Below are positions 10,081 to 24,662 of a stretch of 64,000 nt of DNA, one piece after another. This stretch comes from Bolinopsis microptera (Eukaryota > Ctenophora > Tentaculata > Lobata > Bolinopsidae): contig NC_087076.1 in NCBI RefSeq assembly GCF_026151205.1, positions 11,446,902 through 11,510,901 on the forward strand, read 5' to 3'. How positions within the stretch are numbered: position 1 is the stretch's first letter; every line of letters starts with the position of its first letter. Under the pieces are notes generated by a model. That model had not been told where the DNA came from. It ran no database searches and saw only the letters and a program-made list of their open reading frames with translations. The position numbers were made by a program, and so were the translations under genes.

Positions 10081-13000
10081 TACTCGACATATAAACGTTC
10101 GCTCTCATAATCTCAAGACAATCCTTACACGGTGTAGCTCTCGATGTAATCACTTGATTGGCAATTTTATAAGCCGATAATTGCCACCATCAGTGAAGAG
10201 CTCCAAGTATGATAATGGCGGGGAACGAATAATTTGCTCTTATGAGCCGTGATTATACTGCTTATGTGCAGAGTACACTGTGTACTCCTTGTTTAAAGCA
10301 CATGCCCTGCCTTTTGTTTACTTCAGAAATGAGTTTTCTTGGATTGAGCGAACAACCTCCCGGCGCGCGTCATGTCACGGTAAACGTTGCATAATCCCTT
10401 TTATCTTGCTGTATATCTACTAGTTTTCCCATAAAAGCCTCCCTTGCGTTTTGTTGTACTTCATTATAACGCCTCCCGTAGATCTTCGTTTATTCTACTT
10501 TCGTTCCCTGTGTACGTGGCTTGCTCCAAGATGACTAATACTTCGACTTGGTATTTAAATTGCCGTGGAAAAGAGAGAATAGCGGATTGTTTATCATTGT
10601 CTTGGTACTGAGCTTTTAATCAATAAGATTTGGAAACATTGTCTTCTTTAATTATGGTATTCTTTCGCTTATGCGTGTCATTCGTCATTCAGTTGGTATG
10701 ACTTTATAGTTTATCCACGACTTTACCATGATTGTATACAACACCAGTTATTCTGCTTTCTGTAACACAATTTCTATTGTCAGTGTCTTGCTCAGACTAA
10801 TAAGAGTAAAACATGTTCATTGTTCATTTGAAGGTGAAGATATTGGTAAACAAAAAAGTAGCGTTTTCGACATTAGTGCCATAATTTTGGCATCTATAAA
10901 CCTAGCATGTTCAGAACTTCTGCACATTAGCCACAATCCATACTCCCATATGCACTGCTCAGAATATTTACTTTTGTTAGGCACTATAATGTTTAAAATG
11001 TTACATTTTTTTGTGTGACTTTGTTAACTATAGCTGCCCAGTTAGTATTTTTTGGACGGAAATGTAGTCAGTAGTACTAGTAGATTAAGTCAACCTAACA
11101 ACTGTTAGATTGGGCATGGATCCAACTGTTATAAGGCAATATTTCGTTAATTTTGTCACGTTTTTAATACTTTCAACACTACTATGTAACAAATAATTTG
11201 AGGTATCGAATTATTACAAAATAGTTGTTTAGTTTTTTTAAGAACTGACAATTTGTCATTTTGTTCCTTCGGCCCTTGATCTTTCTAGCAGGGTTTATAA
11301 CATGGAAAAGATGGAGTCGGACTTGAAAACAATCTTGAGTTATACACTGCCAAATTACCTAATTATATAGCAAATCTGTTATGAGGGGAGAGAGAGAAAG
11401 AGAGCGAGAGTGGGAGAGTACACACATACACACTTTAGTACCACATTTGGATCACAAAATGATCAATTAAACCGATTTGAAAAACCGTGATGATTTGGCT
11501 TCTTCAGAGTTTTGTCGGCACTATACCGAAAAAACTAGCCCAGTAACTCTTACCGTTTTCTTGATCAAGCCGCTCGAAAATTACACGCGAACGAACGAAC
11601 ACACACACACACACATCTTGAGAATATTAGTATTGATTGTCATATGTGCCCATCCTTACAACTAGAGTCTTGACAATCAAAATTTGTTAAAAAACGGCAG
11701 TAAGGGGTCCATAATATATAGTGTGAAAATGTAAACATAAATCCGTGCCGGCCGTATTTAGGCGATATCTTATCACCTGATTATGTGACAAAGTTTGCCT
11801 AGCAGATGAGACGATTATCCTAACCAACAATTAGGGTTTATATGTTATCGTAGTGTGACAAAGTTAACTACACTTCTTTTTAATAGGGTTGTATATTTAC
11901 CAATATCCTCAAATGAACATGTCTATTAAACCGACGAAAAGGATCAGAGAAAAGAGGATGTCCTAATGCTTTTTCAATGCCATAATACAGAGTACAGACG
12001 GAGTGCCACAAAACCCGTCTATTACAGCTTCCGATTCGAATAATATTTTCATCGTTATCCTGCATTTTTCGACCATATTAAATTTATGGTCTAGATTCAT
12101 CATTCAAATGCATCGGCAGATGTTCCTTTTGTTTGAAATTTTATAATTTGTATGGATAATTGAGATTTTTACGGTATAATCATTGTTGAATCATTCTATT
12201 GTGCGGCAATTTCCAAAGTTAATTTCAAACAATAAAAAGTTTCATCTCATTTAATTTTAACCGTCGTATGTGTGAGAAAAGCTCCAGTATTACAAAATCA
12301 CTGGTATCGCGAATAATATCTGTGACGTTTCTTGATTTTTCATTGTGGCCCATATTACTAACTACCCCGTGCCCTTTTACCACTACTATAGAAAACTGAG
12401 TTTCACTGGTTTGAAATTACTATTTGAGCTATTGTCACGAAACATGAATGGCAGGGCGTTCCTATTGTTATAAATGAAACTAGTTTAGTGACAGAGAAGA
12501 AATTATTAGATAGAAATAAGTGAAACAAAGAGTTATAACTCTTTATAAATAATACAAATACAACTTTCTGTGCAAAACCTTTTGACTCGATTGTAGACTC
12601 ACTCGAAGGGGTCTATTAGATTGAGCTAGCAAGGATTGCCTTAGATTAGAACTTTAGAACTAAGAAAAATGTAGGTTATAAACTCGCACGCTTGTCAATT
12701 CGTATCCATAAGATTATAGTGATAAAGTTAACAAGAAGTAAGTTTGGTCTCCACCGCTTTTCAGACATATACTCCAAAACTGCAACGCCACCCTGCTTGA
12801 CGGTGCAACCCGGCCAATGAGCTCCCGACTATAGTAGCCTCACTGTAGTCGCGGGGACTAACCACAACCCGAACACTATCGAAGTTGTGTTTTACTATCC
12901 TGTCAAGTGACCAAAACAGTTTTTGGCCGTTACTCGTCAGGGAAGCATTTTTACCCTACGTCATGGGGGGTTATTCGGAATCAGCATCCAAAAATACACC

Positions 13001-16000
13001 GAGATAGGTTACTATAATACCCTTAGGGTCAGAGATGTGTTACTTTTAGGCGGAGGCGGTCTGACTATGAGATATCCAAACCGGGGTCTGTGAGGTGTAG
13101 TTAACTGTGTACATGATAATTTGGTTGTGTAACTGATGTAGATGAATCGATTTCTTAATATCACTCTACATCGAAGAACTAATTTATCGTTAACCTCAAA
13201 GACCGCGGTCTGGGTCAAAATTTCGCGGCGGCGGTCTGGGTCAACATTTCTGCGAATCGCTGTGGTGCACGTCTCTGCTTAGGGCCTTTTCACAAGGTTT
13301 TAAAACATTTGGGCGAGTGATTTAGTGGGAGCGATTTCTTATACACCCGAAACTACAATAAACCGTGTTCCATTAATGCCGAAACTATCTCCGTTAATAT
13401 TACACGCACTTTTAACCGTTAGAAACGCTATATAACGTTTAAATTTTAATACTTTAGGCTACAACTAAAATCTCCTTAAAGATATCTCTAAATATCATTC
13501 AACAACATACTAAAAAGAAGTCTCCATTTCAAGGATATCACAATCTTGAATCTGGCATCGGCTCTGTAATAACAAGGCAAATATATATTATATACCCTTT
13601 GACGGTTTAAAGTCTTTAAGAGGCCGGAGAAGCAATTTACTGGGGATGTACCGTGTTTGACTGTTACACTGCCTACACTCTGTCTATTATTTAGCCTATT
13701 CATAATGCAATTGTCTGATGGTAAGCTTCATCTCAGCGTGCCACTAACAATGGTATGGACATGAAGCCCCAATATTAATTTGAGGAGCATTTTTTAGTCA
13801 CCCGTCTATTATTGTATCGTGTTAGATCAAGATGCCATCGTGGAGTAGATCGTATCCTGCACCTTTTCCGCCTCGACATGGTGAAAAAACCCCGTCTATT
13901 AACAAATACAATGTAGGCTAATTAAAACAGTAACCAAATCCAATTAACCTTGTCATGTCGATATGTGATAACATTACCACAATCTTTTGTAATCTCGGCA
14001 GTTACAGCCCTCCTTTTTCTCTTACAGTGTGATGACCGCCTTTTGGCTTTGCTGATAGCCACTGTTAAAATTAGGTGTTATAATACTGCCGGCTCACGCA
14101 GCAGCTATTAACAATTCGTCTTGCTACTTTTAGTTGATTTGTACCTTTAAATACTTTAATAAGATTAGAGGTCCCATGTTTTGCTGGGTGGTGTGACTAA
14201 TTGTATACGGAGTTAACCATTGTGAGGATATTAAGTTAATTAGACTGTGTGAATACCACAATTAATTGTTACGGATATTGGCTGGATTGGTGGGTGGTGA
14301 AGAATTATTTCAATGTCTAATAGTTGTACTGGTGGTGAGAGTAAGCTAACAGATCTGTTAATGAGGAGGAAAGTGTTGCCAGGATGTTGGCGGTCGAGCC
14401 CCGCAATAATTGACCTGCTTAATATTATACCCAGAATATATGCTGTATGATGGCCGGGGAGGGAGCCACATTCGTTCAATCTACACTTCCGGTAAGGGGG
14501 GTACAGAGCACCTGATCGCTACCCAGCCACACATCCTATCACTGCTCAGTGCTCACTTTATACTAGAGTGCTTGTGCGGTGGTTCTTTGATTTTATTAAT
14601 CTTACCGTCGAGCTGCGGGGTTATTGTTTGGCTTAGTGTTACTTTAAAGCTTATCCATCGTCACAGAGTTAAAGTTAGTATAGTTTAAAAGCGCTAAAGT
14701 GTCCCCCTTAGTCCAAACAGCCCTCACCTCTGGATTAGTCAGGTGCCACACATCGTCCATTTCTTATCTCACAATGCTCAGAGGATTAAAATATTTCCTA
14801 AAGTTAGTTGTTGAAGTTTTGTTTCGTAGGGTTAGAGTTTCAGTTATTTGAGGATTAACTTGTAGAATTGTGAAGCTGGGTTTCATAGTCTATAAATCAA
14901 CAAACTGTGTATACCATCTCAACTTTATAAAGCTAAAAAGCGGCATTCACATGGGTTATGCGAGAAATTTAAAATCACTTATTAAAACTATTTTAATACG
15001 CATTTCTTTAATGCGCATTCATCACAGTGCAATGCAAGACGCCGCTTCGAATGTAAAAGAAACTTGAAATCCCATGCAGCACTTTGAATTCGACAATCCA
15101 TAATAAATTTAAGGGATACTGAATGCTGATACATCGAAATTTGCTGATTAGACTTACTAGTCTTATAGTACGAATGATTGATTTAGCTACGTATGCAATC
15201 ACACAGATCGTTTTTGAACTTAACATCGATCTTAAACGGGAACCAGAATATAATTAATCATTCATCCTAAAAAACGCATACTTTAAAGTTAAATTTACAT
15301 TATTAGTGGTGATATCCGACACCTAATTTTCTCACTCCATCTTTTAATTAGTTTTTAATACTAAACATTGTTTGTAAGCCTGCGAGCAGGTAGTATTTTA
15401 GTAGTTATATTATCGAGCTTATGTACAGTAAGCTATTTCTGCGTCGTCGCAACTGTTGCCGTTTAACTTAATTGACGATTTAGTCGTCTGTGAGTTTTTA
15501 GACCATTTACAGTGGCAGCTAGTCGTATGCATCATTAAAACAACATGTAACTACTCACACGACTGTAGAAGTACTGTTGATTTACCAGCTTCTTTAGCTT
15601 CGTCTGTCAGAATTTAGTCCATTTTCTTGTCTCGCGTTCGTTACTCTCCAGTTTATAAGCTTACATTTTGTGTATCATGATAAACTTAATAAACCCAATT
15701 CTTGTTAAGTAGAAAAATGATCAATCCCTTGTATATAAGTATGTTGAGTGTCTTAGAATTCAGAGGTATGATCTACATTCTACATATTCCCCTCATCGTA
15801 GGAACGAACACACATTCCACACAAACGATGTCGATAAAATTTAAACTGTGACTCCTGTCACTCAGTCACTGTGGCAATTAGAAATGTATCTGTCACTATC
15901 TCTTGTAATGCTCATGAAAGGGTGTGTTAGCTTGAGCACCATCATTCATCTTCGTTACGTTATGCTGTTATGGCAATAATCATATGAAGTGGTTAGCCCC

Positions 16001-17414
16001 GCAGTTCTTGTGTTTTAAAGCAATGTCATTTGAGAATTAAAATCTTGGTACGACCCGTATCTTGGGCTAAGTACGGGTACCTGAAATTTCATCCCTCGAC
16101 ATTTTAACTTCTTTTGTAGATTTAAATTAGGTTTAAGGTTTGGGCCAGTGTAATTGAATTGGGATTTGGAGGGCGTGCAGAATGTTATCATGGGGCTTTT
16201 CCGCATCTTTCAGTGTTAACTCTTTTACAATTTATATTTGATCTACCAAGAATTGAATTGTAGGAAAATAAATTTAACATACGCTTAACTGCATTTTAGC
16301 CAATCAGGAACTTTCATTTTAATTATGCTACCAACATTTTATACCAGTTTTTATTTGAAAACCTATAATCTGGATTAACTTTATTATCTATACCATTTAC
16401 AACTAGTGTATAAAAATTGATAGCACCATGCCACCATAAGCAAGTGAAATTCCTCGTTCATATTCATGTGGAACTGGAACATTTCCAGGTTTGCCAACTT
16501 GGTTACGCTTGCTTGGCTTACCATCTCCTTCTGTTTTACGCGCAACATTTATACAACTTCTTTAAAATTTCCTCTACTATTGCAATAATTTTTCGCTCGT
16601 TTTTGCATGATTTCTATGATGCTATCAAATGTTTTTTTATCATGCACCCGTGTCTCCGATAATACGATTCTTCACCAGGATTGTGATTCAATACGAAAAC
16701 TGTTAATAATTCGACACGATTATTTAGTGCACGAGCGAATCTTAATTTCTCGATCTATCATCAAGCCTTAAGAGTGTTCTATTTAGCAGCACAGTTACAG
16801 TTACATAGCTGCATACTGCATAGTTAGAACGCAAGAGGGAGCGGTCTAGTCGCTGTTAAACTTTCGTGTCCGTTTTTCACGTTTTTCCCCGATTTTCTAA
16901 TTTTCTAAATCGTTTGATCTCCCTTTCTTATATTTTCTGAATATTAGATTTTCCTCTCCAGCGTTTTGTTTATCTAGATCTTAACATCTGTTAATCTATT
17001 GTACACAATGTAACATAGTAATGCAGGCCTGGTGCTGTGTAAAAGTATCCCAGTATGAAGTTGCATGCATTACCTTGACTAAAGTACTTGTAGAGCTAAT
17101 TAGCCCCATAATACGCCTACTAGTACTCAATATTGAGCTGGTAGCGTAACCACGGGGACTACAATATATTACGTTCTGACATGACAGACTACAATTAATC
17201 TAGCTTAACCCAGGTAAGGACGCTAATGCACTATTGACGTGTACCTCGATCAAGTTATAAGGCATATTTATCAAAGGCCGTAAATCAACGCTGTGCTGAG
17301 TGCTCACGTTAGATATTAGCTCCAATGGAGCTAATAATATCTGTATAATATTAAGATATTAGAATAGTTTTGTACCTATGAATTGGTGCAATGCTTTATG
17401 AACACTCATCTTTA
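10081..17414. other. long gene-poor stretch
   Basis: I found no frame with convincing protein character. Visible items: a purine-rich tract at 11385-11425 followed by CA repeats, ACACACACAC near 11600, a relic near 11185-11230 that matches the loop-side part of the 30994-31274 hairpin element, a duplicated GCGGTCTGGGTCAA motif at 13204-13245, and a small palindrome (TTAGCTCC...GGAGCTAA) near 17310. The open frames here, including 96 codons at 10728, have low-complexity composition and no splice context. Confidence 0.5.
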
Positions 17415-18046
17415 GTCTTCAATAAAGTACACTCCTCTCTGGTACGTCCTCATTAAAGAACACTCCTCCCTGGTCCTCAATAAAGTGCACTCCTCTCTGG
17501 TCCTCCCTGGTCCTCAATAAAGTGCACTCCTCTCTGGTCCTCACTAAAGTACACTCCTCTCTGATCCTCACTAAAGCACACTCCTCTCTGGTCCTCACTA
17601 AAGTACACTCCTCTCTGGTCCTCACTAAAGTACACTCCTCCCTGGTCCTCACTAAAGTACACTCCTCTCTGGTCCTCACTAAAGTACACTCATCTCTGGT
17701 CCTCACTAAAGTACACTCCTCTCTGGTCCTCGCTAAAGTACACTCCTCTCTGGTCATCACTAAAGTACACTCCTCTCTGGTCCTCACTAAAGTACACTCC
17801 TCTCTGATCCTCACTAAAGTACACTCCTCTCTGGTCCTCACTAAAGTACACTCCTCCCTGGTCCTCACTAAAGTACACTCCTCTCTGGTCCTCACTAAAG
17901 TACACTCCTCTCTGGTCCTCACTAAAGTACACTCCTCTCTGGTCCTCGCTAAAGTACACTCCTCTCTGGTCCTCACTAAATTACACTCCTCTCTGGTCCT
18001 CACTAAAGTACACTCTTCTCTGATCCTCACTAAAGTACACTCCTCC
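17415..18046. repeat. 27-bp minisatellite, about 23 units
   Basis: The unit is CTAAAGTACACTCCTCTCTG plus GTCCTCA. Because 27 is a multiple of three and the unit lacks stops in several frames, long spurious frames appear on both strands (up to about 200 codons). The two or three units at the left edge are irregular (AATAAAGTGCACTC variants). Confidence 0.93.
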
Positions 18047-19754
18047 CACGGATGGTATCGTTCTATTGTAACCTCAGGTAAAAATAGAACGATTCTATTC
18101 TTGGAGATAGTCTATTACGATAAATTATGTGTAATTAATGTTTCTTTCAAGAGGATTACGTGTAAATGTTGTATAGTGTAGTTATTCCGTGCTTTCCTTT
18201 TGACTGCACTGAATTCTTCCTTTCTTCTCCAGAATCAGGGCCGTGTATTATAACAGCTGACCTAAATAAAGGCCTCGTAGCACACATCACCACACACATT
18301 ACAACATGTGCATTTAATCAGCAGTTTTACCACATCAATAGTAATGAATACTGAATAGTGTCCGTAACTCCAGGAAGAAGCCAGGTTTCTGAGCCGGGTC
18401 TCTCCCAACTACAAAGTGTGGCCACACAACAAAGACACGCTTACCCCACAGTACAAAGTGTGGCCGCACAACAAAGACACGCTTACCCCACACGGACTAT
18501 TCTTGGTTACCTGGCCGCCTTATCGTTGAAGAGCTACCATTTTGGACTCATCCTTTCCGTTTAGCATAAAATTACTTTATGTCTTTATAGTTTGACTGTA
18601 TTGTGTCTTAACTCTCAGTTGTATTGTGTCGTGGCTCGACAGTCTGATTGCTTTCTCCATTAGCTTGATTTTATTTTGTCTCAGTTTAACTTTGCCGTGC
18701 CTCAGTTTGATGGTTAATTGTTTCGTAACCCATTTTCATAAAGTCGTATTCAAAATAACTTGGAAAATGTGGTATTAACGAATACCAATAATAAATTACT
18801 AACCATAACTTCGGTTCTGAAGGTCCCAGAGCGTTCCAGTTTAATCCAGATTAATTGTTTAGGCTGTCCATTTTACTTCATACGTACTGTAGATTTAACA
18901 AACCTATTCATTTTGTTAATATCTAGGAGTACGATATCGATAAATCTAAAGATAGATTCTTTCATAAAGATGTGGAAATTCAGCGTACAGTCAACTCCAA
19001 GTTAAGTCTGTCTTCTTAGTTAAGCAAGAGCAGCTGCAGCTGCAGCATGCCTCTCTAAGTATTAGTGTAGAACAGACTATGGTCGAGGGATATCACTGCT
19101 ATCTACTGTGCGGATCTTCTTCAGTCTCTACCAGACTGATAATTCTCCTTAAATCTGAGCTAAAATTAAAAGGAACAAATCTGTCTCGGGTCTCGGGTAA
19201 CATCTTAAAGATTACAAGCTAAATAATCAGTGTGGTCCCGCAATCTTCCGAGACCAAGTGAGAGACATTCAAAATCAGGGTATTTAGGATAATATATTAT
19301 GGAGCACTTAGAATTATTCAGGATCTCAATTAGGGTTTCAAATGACACTATAACTCCACCGGGACAGCCACCTGCACCACATCTGGGACGTATAGATAGT
19401 AGATACCTAGTGTACACTGTGGATATGTTATGTGGGTCTGCAGTCTCGAACTTCGAGTGCTTCATCTATTTTATTCTATACATTCGTATATATTATACAG
19501 GACCATTCACTGACTTGCTGCATTACATTTCTATTTATGTCAATCTTTTATGCGCTCAGAGATAGTTTCTTAATGTATATTAATGTCTGTAGTTTTTTTT
19601 TCTCTGTTTCGGAATGTACCATCTTCATTTCATGAGGTACACACATTTCATATCTTTTGTAAAACATTTCATATTTTTCTAAGTGTAACTGTTAAATAGT
19701 AATGTTGGTGCTACTTGACGGCTTGACTCATGGATATGCCCCACTCTTTTGCTG
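18047..19754. other. gene-free stretch with a 42-bp tandem duplication
   Basis: At 18411-18493 a 42-bp segment with ACAAAGTGTGGCC and ACAAAGACACGCTTACCCCA occurs twice. I found no convincing coding frame. Confidence 0.5.
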
Positions 19755-19997
19755 CAGGATCTATCTTACTTATAATTCAAAGAATTATGTTTGTCTGTAT
19801 GTAGAATGTATAGATGTACGACCGCCCACGTGCAAATAAGATAAGAAATAGGATGTTGCATAGTAACCATGGCATTTGGCAACGGTGTATATCCGGTTGT
19901 GACGGATATTTTTTGATGCGATAAAAACTGACTACCAAAGAATACTATTAGCTTCCTCCCTGTGACCACGGGCTTTCTAGTATAATATAATGATGCC
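19755..19997 (+). mobile_element. dispersed repeat family E, copy 1
   Basis: The segment carries the family landmarks in order: TATAATTCAAAGAATTATG, GTACGACCGCCCACGTGCAA, TTGTGACGGATATTTTTTGA and CCTGTGACCACGGGCTTTCT. Two head-to-tail copies lie at 33495-34085 and fused copies at 54410-54715. It is non-coding. It has no clear terminal inverted repeats, so its class is uncertain. Confidence 0.65.
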
Positions 19998-22900
19998 TGG
20001 AGTGGCAAATTCTCACTCATAAGTCATAACCGTGTTGTCTTTCTGAGTTAATATACCCTATTTCTGTATATTAACAAACCCCATCTGAACTGGATAATTT
20101 AATTTCTTAATACCCTTTTGGAGCCCTTTCAGAGACCTTTAAGGTTTCTTTTGATTGGGTATGTCAATCTCTCGCAGCTCGTAACTCCGCAGCTCGGAAC
20201 TCAAACCATGTTCGGATAGTGCAGCGTAGTACAAAGGTTTCTATTAAAAGATAATTTGATAGTCCGTAGACGATAAGTGCCGTATGTAGTGATTTACTGG
20301 ACTAAATTAGGTGAACAGTGTGCGTGCATCCAATCTGGAGGTCCATTTTATATTCATTTCTTATATTCATATTTTATATTCATTTCTCAAAATATTTTTC
20401 CCGGATCATCCCACAGCTGCTATTTTTTATCTTATATTCTAATTTTCTTCGACAATGCATAATCTTAACAAAAAAGCATATGCCTTCAAATTAGGCGCTT
20501 ATATGCCCTTATCTGGCTCATAACTCCTTTTTTCATTTAATATGGATAAAGATTAAAGATCTTTATAACTGTGTATGTGGTTATGTATGTACCTTTACAA
20601 TCTGCATAACATATTCTATATAATCTATATAACACTATAACAGTGTATACGACTATACGAGCTCATGAGGGTATGTACGAGCTAGCTTGTTGGTCAATAA
20701 CTATATTGAGATCAAGTTCTACAACAATTTCAGGCTGAATTCTCCTTTATAAGTTTAACAGTCACGTTATAGATCTCTAGTCATGTAATGTGGCTCTATC
20801 CACATTACATGCTCCTATTAAGCTATTACTTCATTTCATGCACTTATTTGAAGTGTGAGCCTGAAAGTAGGAAGCACATAGCTTGTCACTGATGTTGTGT
20901 TCGGTTATTTCTTAGTTGATAAGTTGATAGTAGCTCCGTAGCTCTGTTCTTGCTTGTTCTCCGACGTAATAGTGTATTCCCTCGCACAATTGTTGATTTT
21001 CAGATCTCTGACTTATCCCACGTTTTCTAAATTCCTGAAAGTAAGTTCAGACCCAGGTGCTATCCAGGTCTCCTTAGTCCTAGTCAACATACTTAACTAG
21101 TTCCCAATTAAACGAGAGTTCTCTTACTCCATTACTTGTGGAATGTATTTATGTTGCTCATGTTCGTACTTATTCGTAACATGTTGATGCATAGCTTTTA
21201 TCTGTCATCCTATTTTCTGAAACTCCCAGTCCCCTGGAGACTGACATATCCCTGCACTTGTCGGCTCAGAAAAGCAGCATGTTGCTTACTGACTGTCGGA
21301 AGTCTCTCCAAAACTCGTATTTGCCATCGTTTCTAGGTTCGACGTAAAATTTCAACAACAGTTTCAATTATCAGATGTTTATTTGTAACGATCTTATCAG
21401 TCTCTGAAAATACGTTGAAAATCTTATAAGAATTCATCTCAACATGTATCTGTTTAATAACGGAGAGGTGTGAAAACTGATATGTGCTAGAGTTACAATC
21501 CAGCAATGTGAATGATGAGTAGTAGCAGCCAGTACTGGATCGGAGCCACTACTAGGCACTAACGACAGTCTCGTAGTCTCTCCTAACTACTGCAACTATC
21601 TACAGCTAGTAGAGCTAGTTATAGAGCTGGTAATACCCGTCTAGTGGTAGCTGATCGAGTGATGATCCTGGGTGTTGGGTTACATTCTCTAATACTCTAA
21701 TTTAGCAGCGCTGTCACCTGATCTTTGTAATGCGGTTAGGTTGTGGGTATTTTGTGATGCGGCTAGCGAGCTGACCTGTAACCTGTTTCTGTACCTTGCC
21801 TCTATACTCATTAACTTCTCGTCATCTCTTAGGAGTTGTGCTGCCTCTTAGAAATACTCCCCAGTACGTGCGAATGGTGAGCTCTTGTGCTTGATTCTGT
21901 TTGTGTTTTAGGATGTGTAAAAATCGTTTCTTTACCTTGGGTAGTTTTATATTTCCACACTTACAGAACTTCCTTTACTTATTCCCACGTAGTTAGGGTC
22001 AATACGGATAAATACAGTATCTCCTGGGAACTTGTTTGCCATAATCATTTCTGTACAGTTTTTAGAGTTGCAGTCGATGTAATAGAGGCTTCATAAGTTG
22101 TACTTATGAAGTTGTAATTGTATATTTTATATTTTATAATGTACTGTATATAATTTAGCCATTACGAACATGTTGTACCTTTTCAGAAGTATAACCTACC
22201 TATATTTCCTTTAAATTCGCAAAAATCAGTTATTCGCTGATAATTCGAAAAGAAACTGTTTTAAGACTTATGTTGCTCCATAAGTTGTATATAAATGTAC
22301 TAGTTGCGACTATTTTGCTCTAATACAGAAGTTGATTTCAATTTTTTTCAAAAATTAAAATATCTCGATTCGAAATGGTCTGAGCATTTTCAAACTATCA
22401 TTCGCCTGCCATGATATGACTATTGCGGTCAGTTTGCACACCCTGTTGAGCTTCAGAGTGCATTCCTAGGGGCAAAAACAAATTTTTAAAGTTTGTTAGC
22501 AGGCGTCTGGAGAAAATATGCTCTAGCTAGTTTTGTGCATTAGATATACTTTTACAACTCTTTGGGTGGTTCCTGGGACTATAAACAACACATTCCTGCA
22601 CAGAAATGCTTGTGGCAAATTAGTTCCCAGAAATATCCATAACACCCTACAAATAATGGGACAACTTGTTGAAAAGGGGTTGATGTAATGTCAAACAGAT
22701 ATAGTTTCCAGAACCAAGATGTTAGATCTAATTTCTTAGGTAAACGAAAATTGCGTCTGTTTTGAATTGACGATTATCATTAATGTTAAACCATGAGGAT
22801 GCTTTCCATGTACTCCATAACGTCTGTGATGTGGTATTTAATCCGGAAACAAATTTTTTAAAAGCAAATAAAAAGTAAAGCAACGAAAATGGTAGTAGTA

Positions 22901-24327
22901 TAAGTGGCTTTCTTAGGACTTCCTTATTTCAGTTCGACTTATAACATTAAGTTTTTAACTGAACGGTGACTATCTGAATACTTTTACTAAGTTAAACTTA
23001 TATCTTGTTGTTTACTTACCAACAGAGGTAACATATAGGTGCGGTAATGTTTTGTTCATAGTGCGATTCCGCACATGCCCAAATTCTTTTTATGTGCGGA
23101 AAATTTGGAGACAAAAACACACCGTAATTGAGCTGAACAATCCGCCAAATTTGCAGCCTTTTAAGTACTCTCAGGTTCGATTATTCAACACCGTAGTATA
23201 TAACGTTGCCTTGCACCATTGTTGTATTTAACATTAACACGACAATTGATTTACAATCATGTGTCTCACGTAATGTCATACGCTGAATTTCTTGACAATA
23301 CAAGATGGTGATAAACATAATTGAAATATTCAATACCACAACTTTATAACTTTACAATACCGTAGATCCCAACATACTGTGTATAAACGACTAACGTGAG
23401 TAAAGTGACTCAATTCCGATCTGTTGAGGGATTGCGATCTAGCTTGGCAAGTTATTCATTTGCCAAAATCCAATAAAGGACTTCTGGGAATATTTTTAGG
23501 AATATAAATTGTTCCGTATAAGTTTTTCCTGATTTTAAACTTGTTCCATATATTTTTTAAAATCGATTCTGCTTTCTGATGTTTTAATGATACGTCATGA
23601 AAAACGTTTGACCCCGAACATAGTTATGGGCATGTATATTGCATATCTTATTTGACCAAAACCCATAATTGGGTAGAGTGGACCGTTGCCAGTGTCTGTA
23701 CTTCCCAAACAAAAGTAAATGATGTTAATTTGAATTACCGTCCGCAAATGCACAATGATACCGAGAATGAAATCGGTCGGTAATCTAAAAGATTCGTCTT
23801 ACCAAGCTGATTACGATTCTGTAAAAATTTTAATTGATAATTTTTGAGTTATAGGCATTTTCAGCCTTATATCTGCCATTTTTTACCCTTTTTTACGATG
23901 AATTTTACTAAGTCCTTTGAGGCCAGATTTCATACCTTAAAAACTCAAAATTGAGAGAAATCCTGTTCCAAAAAGTTGGATATGATCATCAGCTACACTC
24001 ACAAGAATTTTTGAAGCGATATCTTATGACCTGGGTGATTGGTAAAATGTACAACTTTAATAGTAGGCAAAAATTTCAATTTTTCTTCTCTCGACCTTGT
24101 AGTTGTTCGGCCTGTAACTTCGTCATTTATTATTCAATTGTGTAATCCTTTCGAGGACGTCTTGTACGGATTGCAAATATTAATAATGTTCAGTAATAAA
24201 ATCAGCCATAACACTTTTAAAATTATTAAATTATCGGTATTTCAGTAACAGACTTCTCAAAATTTCAAAAAAGAATTTTTTTTTTCAAAAGTGCGTACTC
24301 TCAAAAAAATGTTCAATGCATCAAATC
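19998..24327. other. gene-poor stretch
   Basis: I see no supported gene. The only structured content is a split copy of a repeat shared with the furin-like gene's first intron: 22858-22930 and 23400-23640 match, on the opposite strand, the flanks of the element at 34721-36353. The other frames are short and biased. Confidence 0.45.
22858..23640 (-). repeat. inverted, interrupted copy of the repeat that hosts the 34721-36353 element
   Basis: Read on the minus strand, 23640-23593 matches 34560-34607 (GCATGT...CGTTTTTCATGA), 23440-23405 matches the stretch at 34640-34670 (CCCTCAACAGAT), and 22926-22860 matches 34680-34720 joined directly to 36356-36375 (ACTTTTTATTTGC). This copy lacks the 1.6-kb element but has about 470 bp of other sequence at 22927-23400. 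Confidence 0.6.
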
Positions 24328-24662
24328 TTATTTTTTTAAATCTATACTTTCATAATATGAAGTCAAATCCCGAATCTCGGCAAAAAAGGTTTTGATGTAT
24401 GTCCCCTTAACGGCTGCTTGGTAGACTATACATTTGGCCAGACACTGCATGTCCTTAGAGGGGGCACTTTGAGGCGTCTCTGCAATTGCACTCTTTTTCC
24501 GGAATAGATATACTTCACGACAATCTGTTTTAAAACAGGGGTTCTCATTGTGCACAGCGATACAAATTTGATAGAACGAATAACGGCCGATGGTGCAAAA
24601 GAGTGCCGTATTACTATTAGGTCAATAATCAATATATTTTTCCTCTGTATACTGTGTATCAT
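24328..24662 (-). pseudogene. decayed retroelement fragment with a Penelope-like Cys motif
   Basis: On the minus strand one frame reads KECNCRDASKCPL and then stops. Shifted by one base, the reading continues as KDMQCLAKCIVYQAAVKG. The pattern CNCR-x4-CPL-x-C...Y-x-A-x-V is the Cys-rich linker ahead of the GIY-YIG endonuclease in Penelope-like elements. No intact reverse transcriptase or GIY-YIG domain is visible. It is an inactive remnant, and the class is inferred from this motif alone. Confidence 0.4.

Noticed and set aside
10728-11018. 96-codon frame after the satellite
   Set aside because: Hydrophobic but with no recognisable motif, promoter or polyadenylation context; length is compatible with chance.
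17419-18181. Long open frames on both strands (about 200 codons)
   Set aside because: They follow from a 27-bp minisatellite with no stops in several frames. Opposite strands are equally open and there is no start or splice context specific to one.
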